From Candida dubliniensis CD36 (lineage: Eukaryota; Ascomycota; Pichiomycetes; Serinales; Debaryomycetaceae), in assembly GCF_000026945.1 (NCBI RefSeq), contig NC_012864.1, positions 806,001 to 870,000 on the forward strand: 64,000 bases of DNA. Reading direction: 5' to 3'. Shown here piece after piece: positions 40,613-50,061 of this stretch. The notes under the pieces are model-generated. The model saw nothing but the letters and a program-made list of their open reading frames with translations, made no database searches and was not told the origin of the DNA. How positions within the stretch are numbered: the first letter of the stretch is position 1; the number at the start of each line of letters is the position of its first letter. The position numbers were made by a program, and so were the translations under genes.

Positions 40613-41785
40613 ATGTACAGGAAAAGCTTTGGGGAAAACAGACGTACCTCGTTGGAGGAAAGACTAGATTCATCGATGACAAATGAATCATCAACTACTG
40701 GACCTAGAAATGGCGAGTTCAAGCCAAACACAAACAGAAAGGTCTCCACAGAGTTCAACCTGGTTGACAGTAAAACCCAGCAAGACACTTTCGTACCGTC
40801 ATTAAATCAACAAAATCAATTAGACGATACGCAGTCCGATCGATTTGAACATCAATCTATTCTGCCTCTTCGGAAAAGGAAAAGTTGGTTTACAGGTGTT
40901 TTACGAAGACGAAAGCTTAGTTTAGTTAACGACATTCAGTCAGCTCCTCCTGTACAGCAACAGCAAAACGCTAAATCAAAAGGGTGGCTTTTCAAATCAA
41001 AGGCTGAGACTGATTCTACACTTATATTAAACACGGCGCAGTATTCAAATATTCGATCTGCCGAATCGGATCAGGCTGAATTATTGTCTACCGGGTCAGT
41101 AGACAGGAACAGCAAATCCAACTCAATCCAATTTGAATCAAGAAACCTAGAGTACGATGACACTATTCCTATATTTTTCGGCAAATACTCTGGTAGCCCA
41201 ATGTGTACATCTGTATTGAAGAATTCCCAAATTGTCTACTTTCAAATTAGCGCTTATAACAGATTTTATGATTTTGATGAAGCTACGTATCACCCATGGA
41301 ATATCTGGGAAGTCGATGATGACGTGAAAAAATTGCGTGGAACCATTGACGGGAAGGATGATTTTACAGATTTCGCTAAAGAATTTGAGTACTGTCAAGT
41401 TTTGTTGATGAGAAGCTGGTTAGTTCCCAACTATGAGATATTTAAGAATGGGTATTTGATCCAACTTAAAATCACCCATAAGAAAAACGACGCCGAGAAA
41501 GCCATTAATTTATATCTCAGTTGTTCTAGGGATTCGATTTTTAGGAAGCTACCTGAACAAGGAGTCCGGATTAGTGTTTGTGGTATTCGTTATTTTAGAA
41601 AAACTCCACAGCTATCTGAAGTAATTTTTTGGATACATCCAATTAAAAATATGTCGTTTAGTATTGTTGAGCAAGTAGTTTTGCTTTTAAAACTGTTTAG
41701 AATTTCCACTGGTATCCATAAAACTATTTTGGTTGATTTGAATAATGGCTCAAGATCTACGATCAAAAGTCTGTATACACATTAG
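40613..41785 (+). CDS. Hypothetical protein, basic N-terminus with a conserved-looking C-terminal domain
   Basis: 390 codons from the ATG at 40613 (MYRKSFGENRRTSLEERLDS). The frame is open for 55 codons upstream, but that part is hydrophobic/low complexity and holds the TATA-like AAATATATATAC, so I prefer the internal start. Residues 1-150 are polar and basic with likely phosphosites (RRTSLEE is an RRxS-type site; RKRKSWFTGVLRRRKLSLV). The remainder looks like a folded alpha/beta domain: DTIPIFFGKYSGSPMCTSVL, IVYFQISAYNRFYDFD, FEYCQVLLMRSWLVPNYE, IRYFRKTPQLSEVIFWIHPI. I recognise no family. No signal peptide or membrane span. Confidence 0.72.
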   Translation: MYRKSFGENRRTSLEERLDSSMTNESSTTGPRNGEFKPNTNRKVSTEFNLVDSKTQQDTFVPSLNQQNQLDDTQSDRFEHQSILPLRKRKSWFTGVLRRRKLSLVNDIQSAPPVQQQQNAKSKGWLFKSKAETDSTLILNTAQYSNIRSAESDQAELLSTGSVDRNSKSNSIQFESRNLEYDDTIPIFFGKYSGSPMCTSVLKNSQIVYFQISAYNRFYDFDEATYHPWNIWEVDDDVKKLRGTIDGKDDFTDFAKEFEYCQVLLMRSWLVPNYEIFKNGYLIQLKITHKKNDAEKAINLYLSCSRDSIFRKLPEQGVRISVCGIRYFRKTPQLSEVIFWIHPIKNMSFSIVEQVVLLLKLFRISTGIHKTILVDLNNGSRSTIKSLYTH

Positions 41786-42191
41786 CTAGATTAATAGGCA
41801 AAAGTTCTATGGTAGTAGACCATGTTTCGTTGATGAAGAACTTGTTAGTCTTTTTTCGTTTTATACCAACAAGCTATACAGAATAGAGGATGGGTTAGTA
41901 ATAATAAGTTTAATTGATTCAATAAATATCAAGATGATACCCAAAAACCTCTGTTGAACCCACGTAAATAAATTCTTTTTTGTGGGTGAAAAGTATTGCT
42001 ACAGCTTTTCTTAATGTCAAATCGGGTAAACGATTCGATATACCTCTGACAATGAGAGTTGTTGCCCTACAGTTAGTTGATTATACTTTTCTTAAAATAA
42101 ATTCTATACCTTTATTTCTCTATTATTATAACCATTATTTTGTAACACCTCTAAATATTCTAGTCATAGCCCCTGACCAAGACCATGTGGC
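41786..42191. other. Convergent intergenic before COQ10
   Basis: 3' flanks of the hypothetical gene and COQ10. The ORF at 41980-42210 overlaps the COQ10 end and is not convincing. Confidence 0.5.
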
Positions 42192-42737
42192 CTACAATTT
42201 TGCTTTTTGATATTTTTTCATAGATTCATTAAGTTTGATCTGCTTCAATCTTTTTTCAAACGCACCAATCATAATCTCAGAAACTTGTGGAGCAAATAAC
42301 GAGCTCAACTTATCATAGATAGGACTCTTAAACTTGAATGCCAATTTGAAGTCAACTTTACATTTATTTCCCCCATGATCTTGGAATTTCCATATTGTTT
42401 CCAAATTATCAAATAAATCTAATTGAAGACTTTTTGCCGTCACTTCTTTGTTTTCTACACAGATCAAATCACATTCAAATTTTTCAACAATATCCTTCCA
42501 ACCCACAAGTAACCCTGCCCTCATAGGCAAGTCGTCTTTGGTTCTCTGTGATATAAATGAATCTTCAACAAAGGGGACAAATGTCTTGTACTGGTCCACC
42601 TGACTAACAATGTCATAAACTTGCTTTGCGGTACCATTCAATATTTTGGAGATCTCATAACTTTGAGGTTTTGAAACACCGAAAAAGGAGCGCCTCGGTA
42701 TTCTGCATACATTTCCTAGCATAACTCTTTTAAACAT
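42192..42737 (-). CDS. COQ10: Coenzyme Q-binding START-domain protein Coq10
   Basis: 181 codons. MFKRVMLGNVCRIPRRSFFG is a mitochondrial presequence. The START/polyketide-cyclase fold follows: SYEISKILNGTAKQVYDIVSQVDQYKTFVPFVEDSFI, MRAGLLVGWKDIVEKFECDLIC, LFDNLETIWKFQDHGGNKCKVDFKLAFKFKSPIYDKLSSLF. Coq10 binds ubiquinone in the inner membrane and is needed for efficient CoQ synthesis and electron delivery. Length and order match yeast Coq10 (207 aa) with a shorter leader. Together with QCR2, MRPL20 and MDJ1, it is one of several mitochondrial genes in the window, but they are not adjacent. Confidence 0.92.
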   Translation of the reverse strand: MFKRVMLGNVCRIPRRSFFGVSKPQSYEISKILNGTAKQVYDIVSQVDQYKTFVPFVEDSFISQRTKDDLPMRAGLLVGWKDIVEKFECDLICVENKEVTAKSLQLDLFDNLETIWKFQDHGGNKCKVDFKLAFKFKSPIYDKLSSLFAPQVSEIMIGAFEKRLKQIKLNESMKKYQKAKL

Positions 42738-43139
42738 TTTGATAATCTTGTAAGAATAGATTGTTATGTGTATTGGAATGAATGTGTTGCCTGGAATTGC
42801 ATGGAGATTTTGAGTGTGAAAAATTATTTCGCATCACAAGTATTTCCCACACACATAGCAAAGCATGCCGTTGGTTTCAATATGTGGTAACAAAGATTTA
42901 CAGAGAGTGTAGTTTCCAATCAAGATAATTACGAAATTTAACATGTATTATATAACTTTGAAAGGAGATGTTGAATCAGGAAAGAAAGGTACAAAAAAAA
43001 ACATTGGTCGAATTAATACTACCATAATATACAATTATATAAACCCTTTAACCTTCTTCATTTATTCTTTAGTAACATCAATAAAGAACAAAAATAAATT
43101 ATAAAATAACCATTAGATATAGATATTTTTTTAATTAAT
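42738..43139. other. Intergenic between COQ10 and RPS25
   Basis: COQ10 promoter side and RPS25 3' flank. AT-rich, no motif or gene recognised. Confidence 0.5.
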
Positions 43140-43457
43140 TTATTGGGCACGAGTGTAGATAGCTTGTTTGGAGTGTTTCAAGACTGGGGTGATGATACCA
43201 TCTTCTTCCAATTGTCTCAAAGCAACTCTGGCTAAAGAACCACCAATCTTCAATCTATCGACTAAGACGGAAACAGAAACGTACTTGTAAGTTGGAACAT
43301 CCTTCAAGATTCTGTCGTATTTTTCTTGGTCCAAGATGACAACGTGTTGAGCCTTGTCCTTAACTTTACCTTTGTTCCACTTCTTTTTACCTTTTTTACC
43401 ACCAGCTAAAGCGGCAGCAGCTTTAGCAGCTTTAGTTTGTTGAACCTTTGGAGCCAT
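43140..43457 (-). CDS. RPS25: 40S ribosomal protein S25 (eS25)
   Basis: 105 codons. [40 protein letters not shown], then [51 protein letters not shown] and [10 protein letters not shown], nearly identical to yeast Rps25. It is a small-subunit protein on the 40S head, needed for IRES-type initiation. Codon use is the optimal set (TTG, AAG, GGT, GCT, CCA), as for highly expressed genes. The ATG sits 1 nt after an apparent 3' splice site, so the coding exon follows a 5'UTR intron (separate entry). In C. albicans I recall RPS25B near GAP6, in agreement with this position. Confidence 0.97.
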   Translation of the reverse strand: MAPKVQQTKAAKAAAALAGGKKGKKKWNKGKVKDKAQHVVILDQEKYDRILKDVPTYKYVSVSVLVDRLKIGGSLARVALRQLEEDGIITPVLKHSKQAIYTRAQ

Positions 43458-43458
43458 T

Positions 43459-43788
43459 CTAAAAAGATGTAACAGTTAGTATACTTAGACTTGAATAGGT
43501 GTTGCCGTAGGGGAATAAGTAAATCCTTAAAACTATTCTTTGCTTGATATTTGGTAAAATATAATATCCTTTGAAGAAGCTTATGGTCTCTTTACTGGGT
43601 AGTACTATTTATTGCTTGAGTACTTCTATTATTGTTGTTGAAAATTAATATTGAGTGTGAATTTCTGAATGGTTGATCATAACTTCTAGAGCTGCTCACA
43701 ATTGCTTCATTCCATCATTTATCCAATTGCATTTAAATACATTCTGAAAATGACTGTATTCCCCCCATTTTCGTGTTGAAGCACATAC
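43459..43788 (-). other. Probable 5'UTR intron of RPS25
   Basis: Minus strand: donor GTATGT (43788-43783), branch site TACTAAC (within 43473-43482) and acceptor TTTTTAG ending at 43459, 330 nt in all. These are full-consensus yeast splice signals. No ATG precedes the donor in the nearest upstream stretch, so the intron lies in the leader. I searched it for C/D boxes because Candida introns often host snoRNAs; only a degenerate C-like ATGATGG was found and no D box. Confidence 0.75.
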
Positions 43789-43960
43789 GTTTATTGACGA
43801 TTCTATGGTATTCAAGAAAGAAAGGAAATCCAGAAAAAAAAATATCTAACAGTATTGAAATTATCAGAACTATTTTTTTGGTGAGAGCTTAACTATGGTA
43901 GTGTATAAGGCGACAAAAAAGTTTTTTTCTCGCTGCTCCATACATTGCAATAAGTTTCTG

Positions 43961-43990
43961 TCACGTGAAGTTTGTTAGGGCTTTTAGGGT
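43961..43990. promoter_or_regulatory. Cbf1 + Tbf1 type ribosomal promoter element (RPS25/NUP2 divergent promoter)
   Basis: TCACGTGA at 43961-43968, then TTAGGG at 43975-43980 and 43984-43989. In C. albicans, ribosomal-protein promoters are known to use Tbf1 (TTAGGG-type site) with Cbf1 (TCACGTGA) in place of the Rap1 of S. cerevisiae. The element is about 170 bp upstream of the proposed RPS25 donor site. It also lies about 160-190 bp upstream of NUP2, so it may serve both genes. Confidence 0.7.
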
Positions 43991-44149
43991 TTCGTGCGAT
44001 GTCGGTTTTTTTTTTCCATCACCTCTCCAATCCACATTTGTTTTGACTTTGTTTGCTATTCTGTTTGTGAGAAATCATAGTGAGTCGTCAAGTAAATAAA
44101 TACTACTACACCTCATCACCTGTATTATTTGTTTTAGCACAGTTTAGTC

Positions 44150-46555
44150 ATGGCCAAAAGAGTCGCAGATGAGCAAATAACGAAAGATGGGATGTCTAAT
44201 TATTCTGACAATGGACCAGATGCCCCTGCCATAGCCTCATCTGATGTCTTATCCAGGAGGAAGATATTGAAGCCAAAAGGAAGATTAGGTTCAAATAGCA
44301 CTGGTACTGGCTCTAATGCATTTGGAGCATTGAATGGGCCACAACAACCTATGTTTTCCTTTGGTGGTAGCGGAAGCAATGCAGCATCAGGAATAACTTC
44401 ATCCCAACCAGCTCAATCCAGTAATCCATTCAATTTTGCAAAGAAACCAGAATCCAGTACAACAGATAAAGACAGCAAGATTAAAGCATTAAATGAGAAC
44501 TTTATTCGAGCCATCACTCAATTGAATGTACCTAATACAATAGCAGATTTCACTCCAATTGCACAGAAATATATTGACTATTACAAAAGTATACTGAAAA
44601 ATGAGCCTTCCTTGAATATTGCATCCAAAGAAGTAAAAAATCCAGCCCAACCACCTTCGGCAAGTTCATTCCAATTCAAACCAAGTACGGCAAGTGCACC
44701 ATCGACAACTGCGACGGCTACTCTGTTTTCTTTTAAACCTTCTGCCCAACCATCGGAGTCTAAGCTAAACGGACCTGTATTTTCATTCAAGTCTAATTCA
44801 CAAGAACAAACGACAACTAAACCTGCATTCTCGTTTAATCCACCAGCATCATCAACTACGGGATCTGCCACTACCTCAACTCCATCATTTACAACTAAAC
44901 CAATTTCATCTTCTGTTCAAAATGAGGCATCAAAGACCGAAAACAAAAGGGAATTGATCAACTTAGACTCAGATTCGGATTCAGAATCCGACAAAGAACA
45001 GCCTAAAGCCAAAGAAGTTAAAGTTCAAGGTCCTATGTTTACCCTCACGGCCAACCCTACTACCAAATCATCACCATTTACATTTGATCCTAAAAAATTA
45101 GCCAAGAAAAATGCACCAGATTCAGATGATCTGGAAGATGACGTAGAGATCAAGGGTCCAACTTTTCAATTCAACAAGCCTATTCAAGATAGTGTATTTA
45201 AATTGACACCTAACATCGCAAACAATACATTAAAATCAGATGAAAAGAAAGAAGAAGCCAAGAGCACACCATTATTTGGTGCAACCACTCAAAACAAAGA
45301 CCAGATAGCAACACAGACAAGTCTTTTTGGATCAAGTCAAAACAAGCTCGAAGAAACAAAAGCTCCAAATGTGTTTGGAGATTCATTTGGTTCAAATGGG
45401 AAGACTACGGAACAGAAACCAGCGAGTAGCTTTTCTTTTGGTAGCTTCCAACCTAAGACAGATGCTTCTGCAAACACTGAGACAAAGAAACCTGAAACTA
45501 CGTTGTTTTCATCTGGTACCACAAATTCTTCTTCCAAGCCATTATTTGGATCTCTGAATAACGAAACAAATGCAAAACCGGCATTCACTTTTGCTTCTAC
45601 CACTGATAAGAAAGATGAATCGGCTACAGCAACAAGTTCCACCACTACCACACCATCATTCTTATTTGGGAAACAACCAAATCAAACTGACGGCGCAAAG
45701 GAAGCTCAGAGTGATAAACCAGCAACTTCATTATTTGGTAATAGCTCAGATAATGCCAACAAGTCTGCCACCACTGGATTTTTATTTGGTACGCAGAAGC
45801 AAGAGGAGGAATCACAAACACCAAAATTCACGTTTGGTTCATCTGAAGCAAAACCATTTGCTTTTGGAGTTCCGAATAAACAAGGCGATTCTACAACTCC
45901 TCCTAGCTTTAATTTTGGATCGAATTCATCCAATAGTGCATTCTCGTTTGGTTCTAAACCAGCAGAAACATTTAAATTTGGTGAAAAACAAGAAGATAAA
46001 AAGGATGAAGCATCGTCAACGCTAACAACATCTTCTAGTTCATTTGGTCTGACAAAACCTGCATTTTCATTCACATTTGGTAGTGCAAAATCAGAAGATA
46101 AGCCAGAGGAGGAGAAGAATGGAGATACTGTACCTGAAGAGGAAACCGGTGGTAATTTTGAACCTGTCGCTAAATTATCGAATGAACAGGTTGATAGTAA
46201 GAGTGGGGAAGAGAATGAAACTGCAAAATTTACTATACGTTCGAAATTAATGGAATATGACTCCAAGAATTCCGAGAATCCATACACAAACAAAGGTATT
46301 GGAGAGTTGAAAGTGTTATTCAACGAGCAAACTAAAAAGTCTAGAATTTTAATACGTGCAGATGGAAGTTTGAGAGTTCTTTTGAATACATTAATTTTAT
46401 CTAGTGTGAAGTATGATAGTATCGGTAATGGATCTTTGATTCGTGTTCCTACTATTGATGCTGACGATAGCTCGAGAATCATAACCTATGTGATCAAAGT
46501 AAAGACTCCGCAAGATGGAGAGCAGCTTTTGAAATGTATTAACGAATTGAAATAG
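44150..46555 (+). CDS. NUP2: FG-nucleoporin Nup2
   Basis: 801 codons. The N-terminal AKRVADEQITKDG and SSDVLSRRKILKPKGRLG is the importin-alpha (Srp1) binding element, matching yeast Nup2 (KRVADAQIQ..., MNRRKI). The middle is a long Ser/Thr/Lys-rich region with many FxFG and LFG repeats (FSFG, PLFG, SLFG, FTFG, FNFG). The C-terminal 130 residues form a Ran-binding domain (EEETGGNFEPVAKLSN, KFTIRSKLMEYDSKN, KNKGIGELKVLFNE-like core, RILIRADGSLRVLLNTLIL). Nup2 sits on the nuclear side of the pore and speeds recycling of importin-alpha; it also tethers active genes. The gene is divergent from RPS25 and shares its promoter region. Confidence 0.92.
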   Translation: MAKRVADEQITKDGMSNYSDNGPDAPAIASSDVLSRRKILKPKGRLGSNSTGTGSNAFGALNGPQQPMFSFGGSGSNAASGITSSQPAQSSNPFNFAKKPESSTTDKDSKIKALNENFIRAITQLNVPNTIADFTPIAQKYIDYYKSILKNEPSLNIASKEVKNPAQPPSASSFQFKPSTASAPSTTATATLFSFKPSAQPSESKLNGPVFSFKSNSQEQTTTKPAFSFNPPASSTTGSATTSTPSFTTKPISSSVQNEASKTENKRELINLDSDSDSESDKEQPKAKEVKVQGPMFTLTANPTTKSSPFTFDPKKLAKKNAPDSDDLEDDVEIKGPTFQFNKPIQDSVFKLTPNIANNTLKSDEKKEEAKSTPLFGATTQNKDQIATQTSLFGSSQNKLEETKAPNVFGDSFGSNGKTTEQKPASSFSFGSFQPKTDASANTETKKPETTLFSSGTTNSSSKPLFGSLNNETNAKPAFTFASTTDKKDESATATSSTTTTPSFLFGKQPNQTDGAKEAQSDKPATSLFGNSSDNANKSATTGFLFGTQKQEEESQTPKFTFGSSEAKPFAFGVPNKQGDSTTPPSFNFGSNSSNSAFSFGSKPAETFKFGEKQEDKKDEASSTLTTSSSSFGLTKPAFSFTFGSAKSEDKPEEEKNGDTVPEEETGGNFEPVAKLSNEQVDSKSGEENETAKFTIRSKLMEYDSKNSENPYTNKGIGELKVLFNEQTKKSRILIRADGSLRVLLNTLILSSVKYDSIGNGSLIRVPTIDADDSSRIITYVIKVKTPQDGEQLLKCINELK

Positions 46556-47127
46556 TATGAGTAGTTGTATATAATTTTATGTACTTGGTATTGACTTGCC
46601 CAGTTTCGCATAAACAGTAATGTGTTGAGTTAATAACTTGAATAGGTAGAATGTAGAGTTTTTTAAAATTCCTGTCCCGACTCTTTTATTGATTGAGTCA
46701 TTGCCATCAACTTTTCATAAAAAATTGACAGAATTTCCTGGTCAAACATAAATAAACACGAATTAGGTAATGGCAACACAGAAATAACTTGAATGGTTCA
46801 ACTCCAACAGGTTTGCTCAGAACTTAGGGGTTATTTAATGAACCTTGTCAAAATCCAATTTCCAAAGACCACAATCAGATATACTTAACCGTTGCGAGTT
46901 TATCACATACAGAAAGTTGTTCAATGCTCTTACTGAACCAACAGACTTCATACCGTATTAAGTAACACAAAACGAAGCAACCAGCCAAAAAAAGAAAGAG
47001 CAAAAAACACCACACATCTTTAACTTGATGCGATTCTTTTTTTTTTTTCCCTTTCTTAGATTCTATATTACTTCAAGATAACACCTATCAAACAACAACA
47101 CAGAATACAAACATTACTAATTGTAAA
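46556..47127. other. Intergenic between NUP2 and SAP30-like gene
   Basis: AT-rich with a T run at about 47037-47049. No gene or conserved RNA seen. Confidence 0.5.
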
Positions 47128-47634
47128 ATGGCCAACCGAAATAGTCACAAAGAATCAGCATCAGAGTCCGAATCCAACACTAACACCCATACAAGACATA
47201 CCACTGGATCATCATCGAATTCAAAGATATCACAAAAGGCAAGGAACCAATTAGCACTTCAACAACAACAGCAGTATTTGGCCAAACACATAAATTCAAA
47301 CGGACCCCAAGATAAACCTAAGCTACAACCATTAGATTTTACTACATACAGTGACACTGCTTTGTTGAAATATTCAGAACGTTACGGATTTCACAATTTC
47401 TCTCGAATTGAATCTTTGAATTCCGACATTTTAAACAGTGAGATTGGGAAGAAAACATATAGTAAACGAAGTAACAAAAATCAAAAAGATACAGGTAGGA
47501 TCAGTAAATTGGAAATTGCTAATCATGTCAAAAATCATTTTTCCAGTTTACCTGCTAAAGAGAATGATATCATAACTGGATTCTTGTACAAGGTCAAGCA
47601 CCAAGACAAAGAGTTTAAATTAACGTTTCAATAA
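47128..47634 (+). CDS. SAP30: Sap30-like subunit of the Rpd3 histone deacetylase complex
   Basis: 168 codons. The N-terminal half is polar, Ser/Asn/Gln-rich and probably disordered. The C-terminal half reads LQPLDFTTYSDTALLKYSERYGFHNFSRIESL..., then ISKLEIANHVKNHFSSLPAKENDIITGFLYKVKHQDKEFKLTF, the order of the SAP30 Sin3-binding domain (helix, SKxELxxxVxxHF, then IxxFxYxVKxxxKxxRL). Sap30 bridges Sin3 to the Rpd3L complex, which represses transcription. It is shorter than yeast Sap30 (201 aa) and I see no N-terminal zinc finger, as expected for fungal forms. The fold assignment is good; the complex membership is from the family. Confidence 0.82.
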   Translation: MANRNSHKESASESESNTNTHTRHTTGSSSNSKISQKARNQLALQQQQQYLAKHINSNGPQDKPKLQPLDFTTYSDTALLKYSERYGFHNFSRIESLNSDILNSEIGKKTYSKRSNKNQKDTGRISKLEIANHVKNHFSSLPAKENDIITGFLYKVKHQDKEFKLTFQ

Positions 47635-48021
47635 ATGAATAAAATGTGTATTTACTGAAATATATGAGTTAGAGGTGGATTACAGACCGTATATCTGTTC
47701 TTCTTAGTATCAATTTTGTAAGATGTTAGTTATAGTGAACAAGCGAAACAATATCAGCATTACCCTGTCTTGTCATTGTGATCAACCAACCAACAGAATG
47801 AAAAAAACAGAGAGAAATCCGAGATTGATAGATGGCGTTGGTGTACACAGATACAGAGAAACACTTACCGAGCGTGATAGGATATTGGGATTTTTTTTTT
47901 TCTGTTGACATCAGAGAGTTACACAACAAATTTATATCAGTGCTTTTTTTTTCTTTTTCTTTTTTTTTTTTTGTATTTTCTCCCATTTTATTTTGATTAA
48001 TTTTCGATTCAATAGGATACC
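47635..48021. other. Intergenic between SAP30-like gene and CUE1
   Basis: T-rich stretches at about 47892-47902 and 47945-47972 ahead of CUE1. No gene seen. Confidence 0.5.
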
Positions 48022-48588
48022 ATGGACTCATCAACTATATTATTTATTGGAGCAGTCGCAGTTGCTTTCATTTTTTTGAAATGGATGGTGTCCCCAATAC
48101 CACAACAGAATGAGTTTAACATAGATCGTTTGTCACAAGACCAATCCACAGGATCGACCACGTCATCCAACGCACAACACAATCGAGACACGCATTCTAT
48201 ATCAACACAGTCACACCGAAACAGCAGAAGAGCCGTGACAGAATCTATGATCGAAGTTGTACAGTCTATTGCCCCTATGTTGACAGTCGAACAAATAAGA
48301 TACGACTTAGAAAATACCGGAAATGTGGAAGCCACTGTAAACCGATTCATGGAGTTGGGCGATTTACCTTTCCCTCCAGGATACGTGCGTCCACAACAAC
48401 CATCGTCAAGTGAAGAACCAAAGAAACAAGAAGTGTTTGGCAGACGATCAGTTAATTTATTGGAAAAGTATAACATTGATGCAAAGAACCCAAAAAACGA
48501 TCACAATAGCTTATTACACCAAAGAAGACAAGAAATGATTCTTGGTGCCAGAAAGAGATTGGCTGCTCAGTTAAGCAACGAATTGTAA
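48022..48588 (+). CDS. CUE1: Cue1, ER membrane recruiter and activator of ubiquitin-conjugating enzyme Ubc7
   Basis: 188 codons. An N-terminal membrane anchor (STILFIGAVAVAFIFLKWM, about residues 3-22) is followed by a polar linker. The CUE ubiquitin-binding domain is at about 74-115 (MIEVVQSIAPMLTVEQIRYDLENTGNVEATVNRFM), then FPPGY. The C-terminal region VNLLEKYNIDAKN...RRQEMILGARKRLAAQLSNEL corresponds to the Ubc7-binding U7BR helix (yeast AENLLDKFHVDLN..., KRLLVWQARKNLETKL). Cue1 tethers Ubc7 to the ER and promotes ubiquitin-chain elongation in ER-associated degradation. Domain order and length match yeast Cue1 (203 aa). Confidence 0.95.
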   Translation: MDSSTILFIGAVAVAFIFLKWMVSPIPQQNEFNIDRLSQDQSTGSTTSSNAQHNRDTHSISTQSHRNSRRAVTESMIEVVQSIAPMLTVEQIRYDLENTGNVEATVNRFMELGDLPFPPGYVRPQQPSSSEEPKKQEVFGRRSVNLLEKYNIDAKNPKNDHNSLLHQRRQEMILGARKRLAAQLSNEL

Positions 48589-48666
48589 GCACGATAAATT
48601 TTGCATTTTATAGCACTGCTTGTATGTACATAAATGTATATAAACACAAATTGTTTTAATAGTTAT

Positions 48667-50061
48667 CTACAGTATTAGTGTTGGCGTTATTCTCTTCTTC
48701 ACTTTTTGGTTCTTGTCAAAGAATAAATCAATAGGAGGGGTAGAACTTTGGGAATTTTCATTTTTTGGATTTGGCAGGTTTTCATTGGGTATCTCTGACG
48801 AAACGGCAGATTCAAGATTCAGTTCAGTTTTTGCTTGCAGTATTTCTTCAAGTAAAATGCCATTATTATGGGGCACACTAACTTGGCCATCAGTATATCG
48901 CTCACCAAATGCACTATCAGGGAAGTTAATTGTGGAACAAAACCCATCTGTTGAACTAACAATAATTCTAGAACCATCAATAGTCCATTTCAAATCAGTA
49001 ATAGAGCTATAATGCAAATTAGAAACAAGGCCCAAAGGCTTGAAGTTGTCCCGTGTGGAGTAAAGAACGACGCCATCTTGTGTCGCCACTGCAAATACCA
49101 ATTTGTAAGGTAACTTTAGCGTTGAAGTGCCATCTAGTTTGTATCTGATTGGATTGAAGCTGACGGCTATTGCGGGCTTACTCAATCCTGTTATTTTGTA
49201 AATTGGTGAGGTAAATAGACTTGCACGTGAGTATATATAAAGAACATTATTCAAAGTTTCATTATTTGATGTTTCCTCCAACCCAGCAGGTGTCACTAGT
49301 ATAGAACCATCTGGTGAAAAAGCCAATCTTCTAAAAAAGGACTGCAAAGTTTCTGGATAATACAAATATAAATTGCCAAACTTTTGAAATTTCTGTTTCA
49401 AATTTATTTCGATACTCTTCGACTCGGATTGCAGTATTAGATACACATTAACACTACGGTCGGCTGACTGACTAACAATAAACTTGTTCAAAGGATCCCA
49501 AAACACACCTTGTATGTAATGAGTGTGATCAGAAAAACTCCGAATAATTGTGCCAGAAACTTTTCCAGAAGAGAATTCCAACTGATAGATACGGAGAATA
49601 TTGTCCATTGACCCTGTGACAATTTGGTCTCCGTTGGGCGACCAACAGATATCCATGATCTCCGCTGTACTTGATCGAATTGTGCCAACAACTTGCCAGC
49701 TTTCCTTTAAATCCTCATCGTCTTCTGACTCTAATGTTTTTACTATAGCTTCACTCTTCTTCCATAATAGTAATGTTCCATCATCACCTGCTGACGCTAA
49801 GATGTCACCTCGAGGATTGAACCGAACTGCGTTGACTGCTTGAGAATGTTTTTGTAATGTGCTCATGTATTCCACTGAGTTTGAAGAGGTTAGTCTCCAG
49901 ATTCTGATATTGTTGTCACCTCCTCCTGTTGCCAATCTTGTCGACTCAGTAGACATCGATGTTGACGAATTGGCCAACTCTGGTTGTTCTGGCTGGAAAT
50001 CAACTGAATAAATTGGCTGATTGTCATTGTGCCAATGAACTGTAAGTATCGTAGCTTCCAT
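48667..50061 (-). CDS. CAC2: CAF-1 p60-type WD-repeat subunit Cac2
   Basis: 464 codons from the ATG at 50059-50061 (MEATILTVHWHNDNQPIYSVDFQP), which aligns with yeast Cac2 (MEASHLQIYWHDSQPVYSLTF as I recall). The frame runs 14 codons further up without support. WD40 repeats are visible: RLATGGGDNNIRIWRL, AVNAVRFNPRGDILASAGDDGTLLLWKK, EIMDICWSPNGDQIVTGSMDNILRIYQ, YIQGVFWDPLNKFIVSQSADRSVNVY, RLAFSPDGSILVTPAG, SITDLKWTIDGSRIIVSSTDGFCSTI. The protein is a beta-propeller in chromatin assembly factor 1, which deposits H3-H4 behind replication forks. An ACGCGT element 170 bp upstream fits S-phase expression. The gene converges on CUE1 with a gap of only 78 bp. Confidence 0.92.
   Translation of the reverse strand: MEATILTVHWHNDNQPIYSVDFQPEQPELANSSTSMSTESTRLATGGGDNNIRIWRLTSSNSVEYMSTLQKHSQAVNAVRFNPRGDILASAGDDGTLLLWKKSEAIVKTLESEDDEDLKESWQVVGTIRSSTAEIMDICWSPNGDQIVTGSMDNILRIYQLEFSSGKVSGTIIRSFSDHTHYIQGVFWDPLNKFIVSQSADRSVNVYLILQSESKSIEINLKQKFQKFGNLYLYYPETLQSFFRRLAFSPDGSILVTPAGLEETSNNETLNNVLYIYSRASLFTSPIYKITGLSKPAIAVSFNPIRYKLDGTSTLKLPYKLVFAVATQDGVVLYSTRDNFKPLGLVSNLHYSSITDLKWTIDGSRIIVSSTDGFCSTINFPDSAFGERYTDGQVSVPHNNGILLEEILQAKTELNLESAVSSEIPNENLPNPKNENSQSSTPPIDLFFDKNQKVKKRITPTLIL

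Noticed and set aside
43680..43725. C/D snoRNA candidate inside the RPS25 leader intron (ATGATGG on the minus strand)
   Set aside because: C box is imperfect and no CTGA D box occurs at a suitable distance.
45706..46482. 258-aa ORF antisense to NUP2
   Set aside because: Mirror frame of the FG-repeat coding sequence; composition explained by the sense repeats.
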